64,000 nt of DNA from Lentzea alba (GCF_011067745.1 NZ_JAAMPJ010000003.1:372001-436000), one strand, 5' to 3'; positions 16,242 to 25,667 are shown, counted from the stretch's first letter. Made by a program: numbers and translations. Notes: generated by a model not told the origin, from the letters alone.

Positions 16242-17420
16242 GTGACGGTCCTCAGCGAGAGAAGATCCTCGCCGCTCCTGTCCCGTACGTTCCTCCAACT
16301 CTCCGTCATCAGCGTCGTGTCCGGGCTCTCGATGGCGTTCGCTCTACCGTTCGGCTCGCTCTTCCTCACGACCGAGGTCAAGGTCACGCCGTTCCAGCTC
16401 GGCTTCTTCCTGATCGCGAGCCCGCTCGCGTCGGTCGTGGCCAGCACGATCATGGGCAAGCTGTCCGACGGCCGGGTGCAACGCCGGTACATGCTCGCCG
16501 CCGGCGGTGTGGCCGGCGCGATCGGCTACAGCCTGTTCGCCGTGCTGCGCGACTACTGGTTCTTGCTCGGCACGTCCGTTGTCTTCGTGGCGATCACGTC
16601 GTCGTTGTTGCCACAGCTCTTCGCATACGGCCGTCAGGTCTCACAAGGACCGTCGATGGTCGTCAGCGTTCTGCGCACGCTGCTGTCGGTCGCGTGGGTC
16701 GCCGGACCGCCGGTGGCCGCGTTGCTCGTCGCCAAGACCGGCTGGGTGGGCTTGTTCGGGTCCACCGCCGTCCTTCAACTCGGTGTCGCGGTACTCGCCC
16801 TCACACTGCCCGTGCCGGCCGCGGAACCCGAAGAACCAGCACAAGAAGAGGTGGCCGGACCGGCGCGCGGCAACATGGCGGTCGTCTCCGTCGCGTTCAC
16901 CTTCATGCAGGGCTCCGTCGCGCTCGCGGTGAGCGGCCTGCCCCTGTTCGTCACCACCGAACTGCAGGGCACCGCCGGTGACGCCGGGCTCGCGATGGGT
17001 CTGTGCGCGGCGCTGGAGATCCCGATGATGCTGTGGTTCGGGTCGCTGGCGAACCGGATGTCGCAGCACAAGCTCATCCTCATCGGCGCCGTGATCTCGT
17101 TGAGCTACCACAGCCTGATGGTGTTCACGGACTCCGTCTGGCAGGTGATGGCCGCGCAGCTGCTGCACGCCACCGTCATCTCGTTGGTCATGGGTGTGGG
17201 CATCACCTACTTCCAGAGCCTCGACCCCGGCCGTCCCGGCCACGCCACGACGATGTTCAGCAACACCCAGATCGTCGGCAGCATGATCGCGGGCGCGTTG
17301 CTCGGTCTCTCCCAGGAGCTGGGTTTCCGCTGGGTCTACGGCTTCAGCTTCACGATGTGTGTGTTCGGGCTGGCCTTGTTGCTGGTGGTCGGCAGGCTCA
17401 CTGGATCGTCGAGGCGGTGA
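16242..17420 (+). CDS. sugar efflux transporter, SET-type MFS
   Basis: A 392-residue 12-helix MFS exporter. The segments PFGSLFLTTEVKVTPFQLGFFL, MGKLSDGRVQRR (motif A) and the fourth-helix SSLLPQLFAYGRQVSQ match the SetA-like sugar efflux transporter family, which expels glucosides and sugar analogues. The start is GTG at 16242, preceded by only a weak ribosome-binding site. The central cytoplasmic loop (residues about 195-215) is unusually Glu-rich. The last bases overlap by 23 the convergent beta-helix lipoprotein gene. Sugar specificity cannot be inferred. Confidence 0.85.
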   Translation: MTVLSERRSSPLLSRTFLQLSVISVVSGLSMAFALPFGSLFLTTEVKVTPFQLGFFLIASPLASVVASTIMGKLSDGRVQRRYMLAAGGVAGAIGYSLFAVLRDYWFLLGTSVVFVAITSSLLPQLFAYGRQVSQGPSMVVSVLRTLLSVAWVAGPPVAALLVAKTGWVGLFGSTAVLQLGVAVLALTLPVPAAEPEEPAQEEVAGPARGNMAVVSVAFTFMQGSVALAVSGLPLFVTTELQGTAGDAGLAMGLCAALEIPMMLWFGSLANRMSQHKLILIGAVISLSYHSLMVFTDSVWQVMAAQLLHATVISLVMGVGITYFQSLDPGRPGHATTMFSNTQIVGSMIAGALLGLSQELGFRWVYGFSFTMCVFGLALLLVVGRLTGSSRR

Positions 17421-18504
17421 CCTTCGGCTTCTCGCCCGCGCCGAGGTAGAAGATCCCCTTGATGGTTTCGAACCCGAGGCTCGGGTTGCGGCGCAACGTG
17501 GAACCCTCGACGGACATCGAGCCCGACTTGTCGTTGCTGACGAAGAACACGGCGCCGCCGCCCTCGTTGGCCTGGTTGTCCTCGATCAGCGACCCGGCGA
17601 CCCGCAGCGTGAACGTGTTGCCGTCGTTGTAGATCGCGCCACCGCTACCGCCGCCCGGCGTGCCGTCGCGCGCCGGGTTGGCGCCACGGCCGATGGCCTT
17701 GTTGCCCTTCATCAGGCAGTTGAGCACCACCCAGTTCGTGGCGATGCTGCTCAACGCACCACCGTTGGAGCACACACCGCCGTCGAAGGTGCTGCTGGTG
17801 ATGTAGACGGGTGCGGTGCTGGGCCGGTCGACCACGCGGATCGCGGCGCCACCGAGGTCGGGCCCGTTGGCGTCGCACTTGTTGTTCGCGAACCGGGAGT
17901 TCACGACCTTCAGGTTGCCGCCGCGCACGATCACGGCGCCGCCGCCTCCGCCGTCGCTCGTGTCGCCGGTCGAGTTGCCGTCGGCGAGGGTGATGTTCTG
18001 GACCACCAGCCCGCCTCCGTCCTGATCGAGCACCCGGCGCCGGCCCTGGCCGCTCAACGTGATCCGGCCGCCGCCGTCGAGGACGACCTTCGCGCGGACC
18101 TTCGCGGTCGCGGCCATGGGAATGGTGAGCGGGTTCGGCCCGCAGTTGAAGGTGATGACCCCGCCGGCGGCGACCGCGTCGACGACGGCCTGCGAGGTGC
18201 AGCCGGCGGGCGCGCCGGTGCCGATCACGCGGGTGGGTTTGGAGGTGTCCTCGGCGGCGGCCTCCGGTGGCACGGCGGCACCGCCGGGGTTGCCGAACTT
18301 CGCGGGAGGAGGCGGAGGCGGGGGAGCGGGCGGCGGGGGAGCGGTGCTGCTGCTCGGCGGAGGTGTCGTCGTCACGACGCTCACGGTCTGCGATGCGGAG
18401 GTCGTGGGCGACTGCGGTGCGGCGACGGGGTTTCCGGTGACGGCCGTGCCGCAACCCGCCACGAGGACGGCCAGCAGCACGACGACCTGTCTACCTGAAG
18501 ACAT
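17398..18504 (-). CDS. lipoprotein with right-handed beta-helix (pectate-lyase-like) domain
   Basis: A 368-residue exported protein. ATG 18504 gives a textbook lipoprotein signal (VVVLLAVLVAGC, lipidated Cys at about residue 18); the frame continues 27 codons upstream but that would bury the signal. A Ser/Thr/Pro-rich linker (about 30-85, including a long proline run) leads to a domain of short repeated strands with GG and N-x-[AG] turns (DGGGRITLSG, GGLVVQNITLADG, GGALSSIATNW), the pattern of a right-handed parallel beta-helix. Such proteins bind or cleave polysaccharides; no catalytic residues can be assigned. It is likely displayed on the outer face of the membrane. Confidence 0.85.
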   Translation of the reverse strand: MSSGRQVVVLLAVLVAGCGTAVTGNPVAAPQSPTTSASQTVSVVTTTPPPSSSTAPPPPAPPPPPPPAKFGNPGGAAVPPEAAAEDTSKPTRVIGTGAPAGCTSQAVVDAVAAGGVITFNCGPNPLTIPMAATAKVRAKVVLDGGGRITLSGQGRRRVLDQDGGGLVVQNITLADGNSTGDTSDGGGGGAVIVRGGNLKVVNSRFANNKCDANGPDLGGAAIRVVDRPSTAPVYITSSTFDGGVCSNGGALSSIATNWVVLNCLMKGNKAIGRGANPARDGTPGGGSGGAIYNDGNTFTLRVAGSLIEDNQANEGGGAVFFVSNDKSGSMSVEGSTLRRNPSLGFETIKGIFYLGAGEKPKVTASTIQ

Positions 18505-18865
18505 GGCGGGCACCCTAGGCGCGTCGCGGCCGGTCCGCGAGGAGGTCGGCCCTCCTGAACCGTTTTTGTTGCCCTGAAACGCCATGAGACCAACGTGTGC
18601 TGCAGGTGTTTCCCGACTGTGACCCGCGTGCCGAGACGAGATCCGGTTTTTTCGGTCTGGTGACCGTGGTGTGCGCAGGTGCGGGACGGTCCTTAGCTTG
18701 ACTCACGAGTCAGGAAAGTGAATCCGTCCGGACCAGCGGTTGTGACGGAACGTAGACGAAACGGGTTAACCGTCAACACAGCGTGCGTTGAATTGAGCTC
18801 AAACGACCCGTTCGTGAATGAGCCACACGTTCGGGTGACCGTCTGGTCCTGGCACACTGCGCTCC
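18505..18865. other. 361-base divergent intergenic region with palindrome
   Basis: No gene is supported between the divergent beta-helix lipoprotein and the golvesin-like protein. A 14-base inverted repeat TGACTC-AC-GAGTCA lies at 18699-18712 and looks like a binding site for a dimeric (TetR/GntR-type) regulator, though no such gene is adjacent. No start-proximal ribosome-binding site is visible before the GTG at 18866. Confidence 0.45.
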
Positions 18866-19786
18866 GTGCCCACCGAGTTCTCCGACGAACCGACCGAGCG
18901 TCATCTGGCGCCCGACCCAGCGTTGATGGAGGCTGCCCGCGCCAGGGGCCGCGAACGCTGGGCCGCCGCCGGTGATCTGCCGCCGCAGGAGGAGAAACCG
19001 CCGACGAGTCACCCGCTCAACCGGCGTGTCGCCGTGATCGCCGCCGTGGCCGCGCTCCTGGCTCTCTCGGGGATCGTCATCGTGACGCTCAGCGGTGGTT
19101 CGGGCGACGGCGGCACGGACGTGGCGTCGCCCTCGCACAGTTACGTGCCCGGTCTGATCACCCCGCCGGAGGAGCTGCCGGAGGAGTCGGCGTCGAACGG
19201 CATGAACCCGACGCTCGCGTCCTCGGCACTGGGCCTGATCCCGACGGCGACGCAGACCGTGCCCCCGCCGCCGGTCGGCAACGACACCGGCAACCGGGCG
19301 GTCACCGGCGGCAAGTCGCTGACCATGGGCCCCGGCTGCGGTGGCTACAGCAACGTCGGCCTGTACCGCGACGGCCGCAAGGGCTGGGTCGACCACGGCG
19401 ACGGCAAGTGCGGCACGGCGTTCGTGTCGATCCCGATGTCCGGCGACGCGCGCCGCGACGACGCCTCCGCCTACGGCCAGTGGACTTTCACCGTGTCCGG
19501 CACGTGCGACGTCTCCGTGTTCATCCCAAACGGCAACCTCGAGGAGGTCGGGGGTAACCCGACCGTGTACTACGTCTTCGACCGCAACGGCGTCGACGGC
19601 ACCCCGATGGCGTCGTTCGCGATCAAGCAGGTCGACAAGCGCGGCCAGTGGGTCAACGCGGGCAAGTTCAAGTCCAGCGGAAACCTCACCGTGCAGCTGC
19701 TCACCCGAGGTCAGGACTGGAACAACTCCGGACCGACCTACGCCCATCACGCCGCTAGTGCCATCAAGGCAGACTGCACGGCGTGA
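18866..19786 (+). CDS. single-pass membrane protein with golvesin-like extracellular domain
   Basis: A 306-residue type II membrane protein: cytoplasmic N-terminal 50 residues rich in charge, one helix (RVAVIAAVAALLALSGIVIVTL, about 55-76), a Pro/Ser/Thr linker to about 145, then a C-terminal beta domain. The segments QWTFTVSGTCDVSVFIP, YYVFDRNG, ASFAIKQVDKRGQWVNAGKF and VQLLTRG follow the golvesin/CBM-like pattern found at the ends of many secreted actinobacterial proteins, usually as carbohydrate- or wall-binding modules. Four cysteines (GCGG, KCG, TCD, DCTA) probably form disulfides. The GTG start is the only one giving the full cytoplasmic tail. It is translationally coupled (GTGA) to the next gene. 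Confidence 0.75.
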   Translation: MPTEFSDEPTERHLAPDPALMEAARARGRERWAAAGDLPPQEEKPPTSHPLNRRVAVIAAVAALLALSGIVIVTLSGGSGDGGTDVASPSHSYVPGLITPPEELPEESASNGMNPTLASSALGLIPTATQTVPPPPVGNDTGNRAVTGGKSLTMGPGCGGYSNVGLYRDGRKGWVDHGDGKCGTAFVSIPMSGDARRDDASAYGQWTFTVSGTCDVSVFIPNGNLEEVGGNPTVYYVFDRNGVDGTPMASFAIKQVDKRGQWVNAGKFKSSGNLTVQLLTRGQDWNNSGPTYAHHAASAIKADCTA

Positions 19787-20313
19787 CGAGAGATCTGCAC
19801 CTGGTCCGGCACGGCGAGGCGACGAAGGACGAATCGAGGTTGACCGCACGCGGCCGCAGGCAGTCCGAGCTGCTCGCGGAACGGTTGCGGGGAACGGGTT
19901 TCGCGGCGGTGCACCACGGTCCGTTGCCGCGTGCCGCCGAAACCGCGTCGATCATCGCCGAGGTCCTGAAGGTGCCCTGCCGGGTCGAGGCGGCGGCCGA
20001 CGACTTCGTGCCGCATTTCGTTCCCGACCACGACGAGTTCTTCGACCAGTTCCCCGAGTCGGAACGCACCCGTGGCCCGGCGCTGGCGCACGAGGCCGAG
20101 ACGCGGTTCGCGCGCCCCGGCGACGGCCCGGTGCTGGTGGTGACGCACGCGTTCCTGATCAGCTGGCTGGTGCGGGACGCGCTGGACGCGCCGCCCGAAC
20201 GGTGGCTGACGCTGAACCACGACAACGCCGCGCTCACCGTCATCCGCTACACGGCGAAAACGCCGCCCAAACTGGTCAGGTTCAACGACTCAGGGCACCT
20301 CAACGGGCTTTAG
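19783..20313 (+). CDS. histidine phosphatase family protein (phosphoglycerate-mutase-like)
   Basis: A 176-residue enzyme whose N-terminus LHLVRHGEA carries the catalytic RHG (Arg9-His10-Gly11). The second active-site region is HGPLPRAAETA, where Arg and Glu normally bind phosphate, and the second histidine lies in LVVTHAFL near residue 125. It starts four bases inside the preceding gene (GTGA). Members dephosphorylate small metabolites or proteins; SixA/CobC-like roles cannot be distinguished. Its 3' end is duplicated imperfectly just downstream. Confidence 0.88.
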   Translation: MTRDLHLVRHGEATKDESRLTARGRRQSELLAERLRGTGFAAVHHGPLPRAAETASIIAEVLKVPCRVEAAADDFVPHFVPDHDEFFDQFPESERTRGPALAHEAETRFARPGDGPVLVVTHAFLISWLVRDALDAPPERWLTLNHDNAALTVIRYTAKTPPKLVRFNDSGHLNGL

Positions 20314-20388
20314 CGTGAGCCGGTCTTCAAAGTCAGCACAGTTCAGGTTCAACGACTCAGGCCACCTCAGCCGGCTTTGAGCGTCAGC
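20278..20388. repeat. imperfect direct repeat spanning two convergent gene ends
   Basis: Bases 20278-20320 and 20345-20388 are near-identical copies (AGGTTCAACGACTCAG followed by G-x-CACCTCA, CGGGCTTT / CCGGCTTT and GCGT-x-AGC). The first copy encodes the last residues of the histidine phosphatase; the second contains the reverse-strand stop of the metallophosphoesterase. The arrangement suggests a short tandem duplication in which one copy was adopted as the 3' end of the convergent gene. Confidence 0.7.
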
Positions 20389-21521
20389 AAACTGATCTCG
20401 CTGGGGGCGAACACGCGCATCGGCGGGCCCCAGAAGCCGGCGCCGCGGCTGGTGTAGAGCTGGGTGCGGTCGCTGTGCCTGCTCAGGCCGGCGACCACCG
20501 GCTGCTGCAGCCGCACCAGGTAGTGGAACGGCCAGATCTGCCCGCCGTGCGTGTGCCCGGACAGCTGCAGGTCGACGCCCGCCTCGACGGCCTTGCGGAT
20601 CTCCGACGGCTGGTGCGCGAGCAGCACGACCGGCGCGGCGGAGTCGGCGCCGCGCAACGCGAGCGCGAGGTCGGCGGCGTGGCCGGGTTCGCCGGAGTGG
20701 TCGGCGGTGATGTCGTCGATGCCCGCGAACACCAGGCGGGCGCCGCCGCGTTCCAGCGTCTCGTGCTCGTTGTGCAGCGCCTTCCAGCCGAGGCGCGTCA
20801 TCAGGTCGATCCAGCCCTGCGCGTTCGAGTAGTACTCGTGGTTGCCGGTGATGTAGAAGCGGTGCTTCGTGTTCACGTCGCCGAGCGGGGTGGCCTGTTC
20901 GAGGCGCTGCTCGGCGGTGCCGTCGGCGATGTCACCGACGTGCACGGCGACGTCGGCGTTGAGCTCGTTGACCGCGTCGACCATGCCCTTGGACCACTTG
21001 GCGCGGTTGATCGCGCCGTAGTGGGTGTCGGTGATGACGGCGATGGTCAGGCCGTCGAACGCCGGGTCGAGACGGGGGATGGTGACGTCCTGGCGCTTGA
21101 TCCGCGGCACGCGCATGGCCTCGTAGACGCCGTAGACCGTGACGGTGACGATGAGGACGGCGAGCAGGACCGCGATCAGCCGGGAGCGCAACGGGTTCTC
21201 GACGCCGCCGAGGGCCAGGGCGAGCCTGAGCACGTCGGAGATCAGCGTCCAGACGAACGCGATCCACACGAACCCGAGCAGGAACTGGGAGATCCGCGCG
21301 GCCCGGTCGCTGTGTCGCCGGGTGAACAGCACGATCATGCTGACGGCCGCGCCGGCGAAGAGGATCGCGGCGATCGGGCGGACCGGGTCTGGCCATTCCG
21401 CGCTTGCCGCGAACAGGCCTTCGAACGGCACCCAGAAAAGCAGCGTGGTGACCGTGAGGAGGACGAGCGTGAATACCACCCGCCGTACCGTGATGCGGGG
21501 GCGTGCCGCGGTCGTCGTCAT
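20367..21521 (-). CDS. membrane metallophosphoesterase (YkuE-like)
   Basis: A 384-residue protein with about four N-terminal membrane helices (residues 13-140) followed by a calcineurin-type phosphoesterase domain. Metal motifs in order are ITDTHYG (D-x-H), HVGDIADG (GD), ITGNHEYY (GNHE), LLAHQP and LSGHTHGGQIWP (GHxHGG). The ATG at 21521 is preceded by GGAGGATGG. YkuE-like enzymes act on phospholipids or other phosphoesters at the membrane surface; the substrate is not evident. The frame could start ten codons earlier, but the ribosome-binding site supports this start. Confidence 0.92.
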   Translation of the reverse strand: MTTTAARPRITVRRVVFTLVLLTVTTLLFWVPFEGLFAASAEWPDPVRPIAAILFAGAAVSMIVLFTRRHSDRAARISQFLLGFVWIAFVWTLISDVLRLALALGGVENPLRSRLIAVLLAVLIVTVTVYGVYEAMRVPRIKRQDVTIPRLDPAFDGLTIAVITDTHYGAINRAKWSKGMVDAVNELNADVAVHVGDIADGTAEQRLEQATPLGDVNTKHRFYITGNHEYYSNAQGWIDLMTRLGWKALHNEHETLERGGARLVFAGIDDITADHSGEPGHAADLALALRGADSAAPVVLLAHQPSEIRKAVEAGVDLQLSGHTHGGQIWPFHYLVRLQQPVVAGLSRHSDRTQLYTSRGAGFWGPPMRVFAPSEISLLTLKAG

Positions 21522-21721
21522 TCGTCCATCCTCCAGAATCACTGCGGTCAATCCATCTCAACGCACGGACGGCGCACTTTGTTCGCCCGAGCCGGCGTAG
21601 ACGTCCGTCACATGCGTTTTCGAGGCATTTCACCCTCGCGCGACGCAACCGCCGACCTGGTCGGGAGTCCTCATATCAGCACCTCCGAGACCGCCTGACC
21701 CGACGACTTAGAGTGGGACCC

Positions 21722-22111
21722 ATGATCTTTTACACCGACGAGGAGAGCCGCACGCTGCGCACCGCCGTGTACGGCGCGATGCTGCTGGTCTCCCACGCCG
21801 ACCCCGGCCCCGTGCTGGAGGAGCGGTTCGCCGGCCTGCGTGCTCTCGCGAACCTGTCGCCGGACCTGCGCGGTGTCCTGGGCGCGGCTCGTCCGTCCGT
21901 GCCCGCCGGTACCGACGAGGAGATCGAGCCGGTCGTCCTGGAGGCGCTGCGCTCCTCGATGAAGACCCTCACGGCCCGCTCGCCGGAGGACGCGGCCGAC
22001 TTCCCGCGCGCCGTGCTGGCGATCTGCCGCGAGGTGGCGGAGGCCGACGGCGTGGTCGTGGACTCCGAGGACGCGATGGTGGCCCGGATCGAGGGAGCGC
22101 TCGCGCTCTAG
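21722..22111 (+). CDS. small acidic protein of unknown function
   Basis: A 129-residue predicted all-helical acidic protein. The final third (VLAICREVAEADGVVVDSEDAMVARIEGAL) resembles the second half of a TerB-like domain, in which an aDG...E segment closes a helical hairpin, but the first half is not convincing. ATG 21722 is selected because the longer frame starting at 21503 would cross the metallophosphoesterase promoter region. It precedes a SRPBCC gene by 18 bases and the two may be co-transcribed. Function unknown. Confidence 0.6.
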   Translation: MIFYTDEESRTLRTAVYGAMLLVSHADPGPVLEERFAGLRALANLSPDLRGVLGAARPSVPAGTDEEIEPVVLEALRSSMKTLTARSPEDAADFPRAVLAICREVAEADGVVVDSEDAMVARIEGALAL

Positions 22112-22129
22112 CAGGTCTAACCTCCGTCC

Positions 22130-22567
22130 ATGAGCGTGGACGTGCGGCCCGAGGTAGTCGTGCACCGGCCGCGGGCCGAGGTGGCGGCGTACATGTTCGA
22201 TCCCGCCAACGACCTCGCGTGGACGGGCGGGATCACCGCGAGCAGGCCTGACCAGCCGGGGTTGCTGGTGCGGGGCGCCACGGTGGTGCGGACGGCGAAG
22301 TTCCTGGGGCGCACGTTCGACTACGGCTACGTCGTCACCGCGCACGAACCGGACCGGCTGATCGAGATGAGGGTCGAGAAGCCGTTTCCGATGACTGTGC
22401 GGTACGAGCTGGAGGACGCGCCGGGCGGGACGAACGTCGCCATCCGGGCCACGGGCGCGCCGGGCGGGTTCTTCGCGGTCGCGGAACCGTTGATGCGCTG
22501 GCAGGTGCGGCGGAGCATCACCGCGGATCTAGGGCGTCTCAAAAAGAACCTCGAAGCGCTTCGCTAG
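22130..22567 (+). CDS. SRPBCC (START-like) family protein
   Basis: A 145-residue ligand-binding fold. It starts SVDVRPEVVVHRPRAEVAAYMFDPANDLAWTGG, the typical beta-strand, helix-grip and 'D..N...W' segment of polyketide-cyclase/AHSA1-like proteins, and ends with a long amphipathic helix (MRWQVRRSITADLGRLKKNLEAL). Members bind hydrophobic small molecules or lipids in a deep cavity. It lies 18 bases after the small acidic protein gene. Ligand unknown. Confidence 0.85.
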   Translation: MSVDVRPEVVVHRPRAEVAAYMFDPANDLAWTGGITASRPDQPGLLVRGATVVRTAKFLGRTFDYGYVVTAHEPDRLIEMRVEKPFPMTVRYELEDAPGGTNVAIRATGAPGGFFAVAEPLMRWQVRRSITADLGRLKKNLEALR

Positions 22568-22646
22568 GCCGAACGGTCGATAGCGCGCGGCTTCTTCAGT
22601 GGCAGGCTGATCTCGTAGGGATCAACACTGGGGGAGTACCGCCGCC

Positions 22647-25600
22647 ATGGAACTGTCGCGTCGTGAACTGCTGACTCGCACCGGTCAGGCCGCTGCCGTC
22701 GCCACCGCCGCGTCCACGCTGACGATCGGTGCCGCGCAGGCCGAATCCGGCGGCGGCGCGGGTGTGAAGTTGACGCAGGGCACCAACATCTCGGTGGCGC
22801 GGTCGCGGGACGGCAAGTGGCTGGCGATCGACCTCGTCACGGCGATCTGGGTGTTGCCGGCCGCGGGTGGTGAGGCGCGGAAGCTCACCGATGAGTTGCA
22901 GGACGCCACCTTGCCGTCGTTCGGGCCGGGCAACGAGATCGCGTTCCAGTCCTATCGAGACGGCAACTACCACCTGTACGTGACGGGGCTCGACGGCGGT
23001 ACGCCGAGGCAGCTCACGAGCGGGAAGTTCGACCACCGCGAGCCCGCGTTCTCGCCGGACGGCACGAAGATCGCGTTCGTCAGCGACCGGGCCGGGAGTT
23101 ACGGCGTGCACGTGCTGGACGTGAAGTCCGGTGCGATCACCCAGCTCACCGGGGTGCCGGACGAGGCCGCGGCACCGCAGTGGTCCGCTGACGGCACGCG
23201 GATCATCTTCACCGTCGGCAACGCGGCGGTCGACGTGGTGTCGTTGGACGGCAAGCGCGAGCGGCTGGTCACGGCTCCGGCGGGGATGCAGCTGTTCGGG
23301 GCCGCGTTCGGGCCCGGTGACCAGCCCAGCTACACGCAGATGCGACCTGGTCAGGCCGAGCTGATGCTGGGTACCACGGCGGTCGTCACCGGGCAGGACG
23401 TGTTCGGGTTCGCGCCGATCTGGGACGGCGACAGCGTTCTCTACACCGCTGACGGCAAGATTCAGCTGCGCGCCAACGGGTCCACAAAGGACATCCCGTT
23501 CGTGGCGACGGTTCCGGTGCGCACGACGCGGCGGCCGCACCGCACGAAGAACCTCGCGGGCGGCGTGGTCAAGGGCATCGCGAGCCCGGTCGTGTCGCCG
23601 GACGGCAAGAAGATCGCCTTCCGGGCGCTGAACGCCATCTACCTGCTGGACGACGGCAGGACCAGGAAGCTGACCACCGGCAAGTACTTCGACTCCGATC
23701 CGGACTTCTCGCCGGACGGCACGAAGCTGATCTACGCCAGCGACCGCACCGGTGTCGCCCAGTTGCGGGTCCGCGACCTGAACACCGGTGACGACAAGGT
23801 GTTCGCGCTGGCACCGCACGCGCAGCTCATGCCGCGGTACTCACCGGACGGCACCAGGGTTGCTTACCTCGACCAGGACGGCCAGCTGTGGATCGCGGAC
23901 CAGCAGGGTCGCCGGCAGGTCACGCCGACCCTGTTCCAGCCGGGCCGGCCGACGTGGTCGAAGGACGGGAACACGGTCGCGCTCGCGGCGGTGAAGCCGT
24001 TCTCGCGCCGGTTCCGCGAGGGCACCAGCCAGATCCTGAGCGTCGACCTGATCAGCGGTGAGCTCAAGTACACCGAGCCGATGCCGTTCCGCTCGATCGC
24101 GACGCGTGGCGACGACGGCCCGGTGTGGTCGCCGGACGGCAAGCACATCGCGTTCGTCGTGGAGAGCGTCGCGTGGGTCGTTCCGGTCGACGCCAAGGGG
24201 AACTTCCTCGGCGAACCGCGGCAGGTCACCCGCGAGTTCACCGACTCACTGGCCTGGCAGGGCAACAACGCGCTGGTGTACCTGAACAACGGCCGCTTGC
24301 GCAGGTCTGCACTGGACGGACGTCCGACGACGATCCGGCACGACCTGAGCTGGCGCCGGCCGAAGGCACCTGACCGCAAGGTGATCCACGTCGGCGCCTA
24401 CTGGGACGGCGAGGCGCACGAGCTCAAGAAGAACGTCGACATCGTCGTGGAGAACGGCGCGGTCAAGGAGATCCGTCCGCACCACGGTCGCGCCGACGTA
24501 GACGCGTCGAGCCTCACTGCCATCCCCGGTCTCATCGACGCCCATAACCACTGGCACCTGCGCGGCCGCCAGTGGGGCGCGCGGCAGGGCCTGGTGTGGC
24601 TGGCTTACGGCGTCACGACGGTCCGTTCACCTGGCGACCCGGTCTACCAGATGATCGAGACCCGTGAGGCCCTGGCCGCCGGAGCTCTGGTCGGACCACG
24701 GTTCTACGCCACCGGTGAGGCCGTCGACGGCTCGCGCGTCTACTACAACTTCATGCGCCCGACGCTCACCAGGGCACAGCTCGACCTGGAACTGCGCCGC
24801 GCACACGAGCTCGACTACGACATGATCAAGACCTACGTGCGCCTGCCGGTCGATCTGCAGCGTGCGGCCGTGCAACGGTCACAGGTTCCGCTGTCGTCGC
24901 ACTACCTGTATCCGGCGGCCAACATCGGCATGGACGGCATGGAGCACGTCGGTGCCACCAACCGTCTCGGCTACTCGCACACCATCACGCGCCAGGGCCG
25001 TGCGTACCAGGACGTCGTAGCGCTGTTCGCCAGTTCCGGCATGTCGATGACGCCCACGCTGTTCCAGTCGCGTGCCTTGTACGACAAGGACAAGTCGCTC
25101 GCCACCGATGAACGCACCCGTGTGCTGTACCCGCCGTGGGAGTACGAGCGGAACCTGGCCGACGCCAACAACCAGGGCACTCCGGCGGGTACGTGGTCCC
25201 GCGCGATCTTGCAAGGCTGGGTGGAGTTCGCGCTGAAGGTCCACCGCGGTGGCGGTTTCGTCATCTGCGGTACCGACGCACCGCTGGACAGCCCTGCTGT
25301 CGCCACGCACATGAACCTGCGCGCACTGGTCGAATACGGCTTCACCCCACGGGAAGCGCTGATCACCGCGACCCGCAACCCGGCGAAGTGGCTGGGCCTG
25401 CCGCTCGGCACGATCAAGCCGGGTGTGCCGGCGGACATCGCGTTCGTCGAGGGCGATCCACTGACGGACATCAAGGCGGCCGCGAACGTCAAGCAGGTCA
25501 TGGTCGGCGGGCAGTTGCACCGGGTCGCGGACCTGCTGGAGCCGTACCGGGGCGAGCAACCGACGTTCGGCGCATTCGCCGCGGACCTGCCCGCGTTGCC

Positions 25601-25667
25601 TTCAGCGGTGAACAAGCACTGGTGGCACGAACCGGAGTGGGCGGAGCGCGTCTGCTGCGACCACTAG
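22647..25667 (+). CDS. exported amidohydrolase with N-terminal TolB-type beta-propeller
   Basis: A 1006-residue two-domain protein. A twin-arginine signal (MELSRRELLTRTG, ending AQA) directs export of the folded protein. Residues about 45-590 form a WD40/PD40 propeller with repeated FSPDGTKIAF-type blades (for example near 135, 315 and 355). Residues about 600-980 are an amidohydrolase TIM barrel: the metal motif is IDAHNHWH with His633 and His635, later histidines are in SSHYLYP and GMEHVG, and the catalytic Asp is in CGTDAP at about Asp877. This architecture is common in actinobacteria and Bacteroidetes as prolidase/imidazolonepropionase-like hydrolases. Overlaps the convergent DUF6461-like gene by four bases. 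Confidence 0.9.
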   Translation: MELSRRELLTRTGQAAAVATAASTLTIGAAQAESGGGAGVKLTQGTNISVARSRDGKWLAIDLVTAIWVLPAAGGEARKLTDELQDATLPSFGPGNEIAFQSYRDGNYHLYVTGLDGGTPRQLTSGKFDHREPAFSPDGTKIAFVSDRAGSYGVHVLDVKSGAITQLTGVPDEAAAPQWSADGTRIIFTVGNAAVDVVSLDGKRERLVTAPAGMQLFGAAFGPGDQPSYTQMRPGQAELMLGTTAVVTGQDVFGFAPIWDGDSVLYTADGKIQLRANGSTKDIPFVATVPVRTTRRPHRTKNLAGGVVKGIASPVVSPDGKKIAFRALNAIYLLDDGRTRKLTTGKYFDSDPDFSPDGTKLIYASDRTGVAQLRVRDLNTGDDKVFALAPHAQLMPRYSPDGTRVAYLDQDGQLWIADQQGRRQVTPTLFQPGRPTWSKDGNTVALAAVKPFSRRFREGTSQILSVDLISGELKYTEPMPFRSIATRGDDGPVWSPDGKHIAFVVESVAWVVPVDAKGNFLGEPRQVTREFTDSLAWQGNNALVYLNNGRLRRSALDGRPTTIRHDLSWRRPKAPDRKVIHVGAYWDGEAHELKKNVDIVVENGAVKEIRPHHGRADVDASSLTAIPGLIDAHNHWHLRGRQWGARQGLVWLAYGVTTVRSPGDPVYQMIETREALAAGALVGPRFYATGEAVDGSRVYYNFMRPTLTRAQLDLELRRAHELDYDMIKTYVRLPVDLQRAAVQRSQVPLSSHYLYPAANIGMDGMEHVGATNRLGYSHTITRQGRAYQDVVALFASSGMSMTPTLFQSRALYDKDKSLATDERTRVLYPPWEYERNLADANNQGTPAGTWSRAILQGWVEFALKVHRGGGFVICGTDAPLDSPAVATHMNLRALVEYGFTPREALITATRNPAKWLGLPLGTIKPGVPADIAFVEGDPLTDIKAAANVKQVMVGGQLHRVADLLEPYRGEQPTFGAFAADLPALPSAVNKHWWHEPEWAERVCCDH

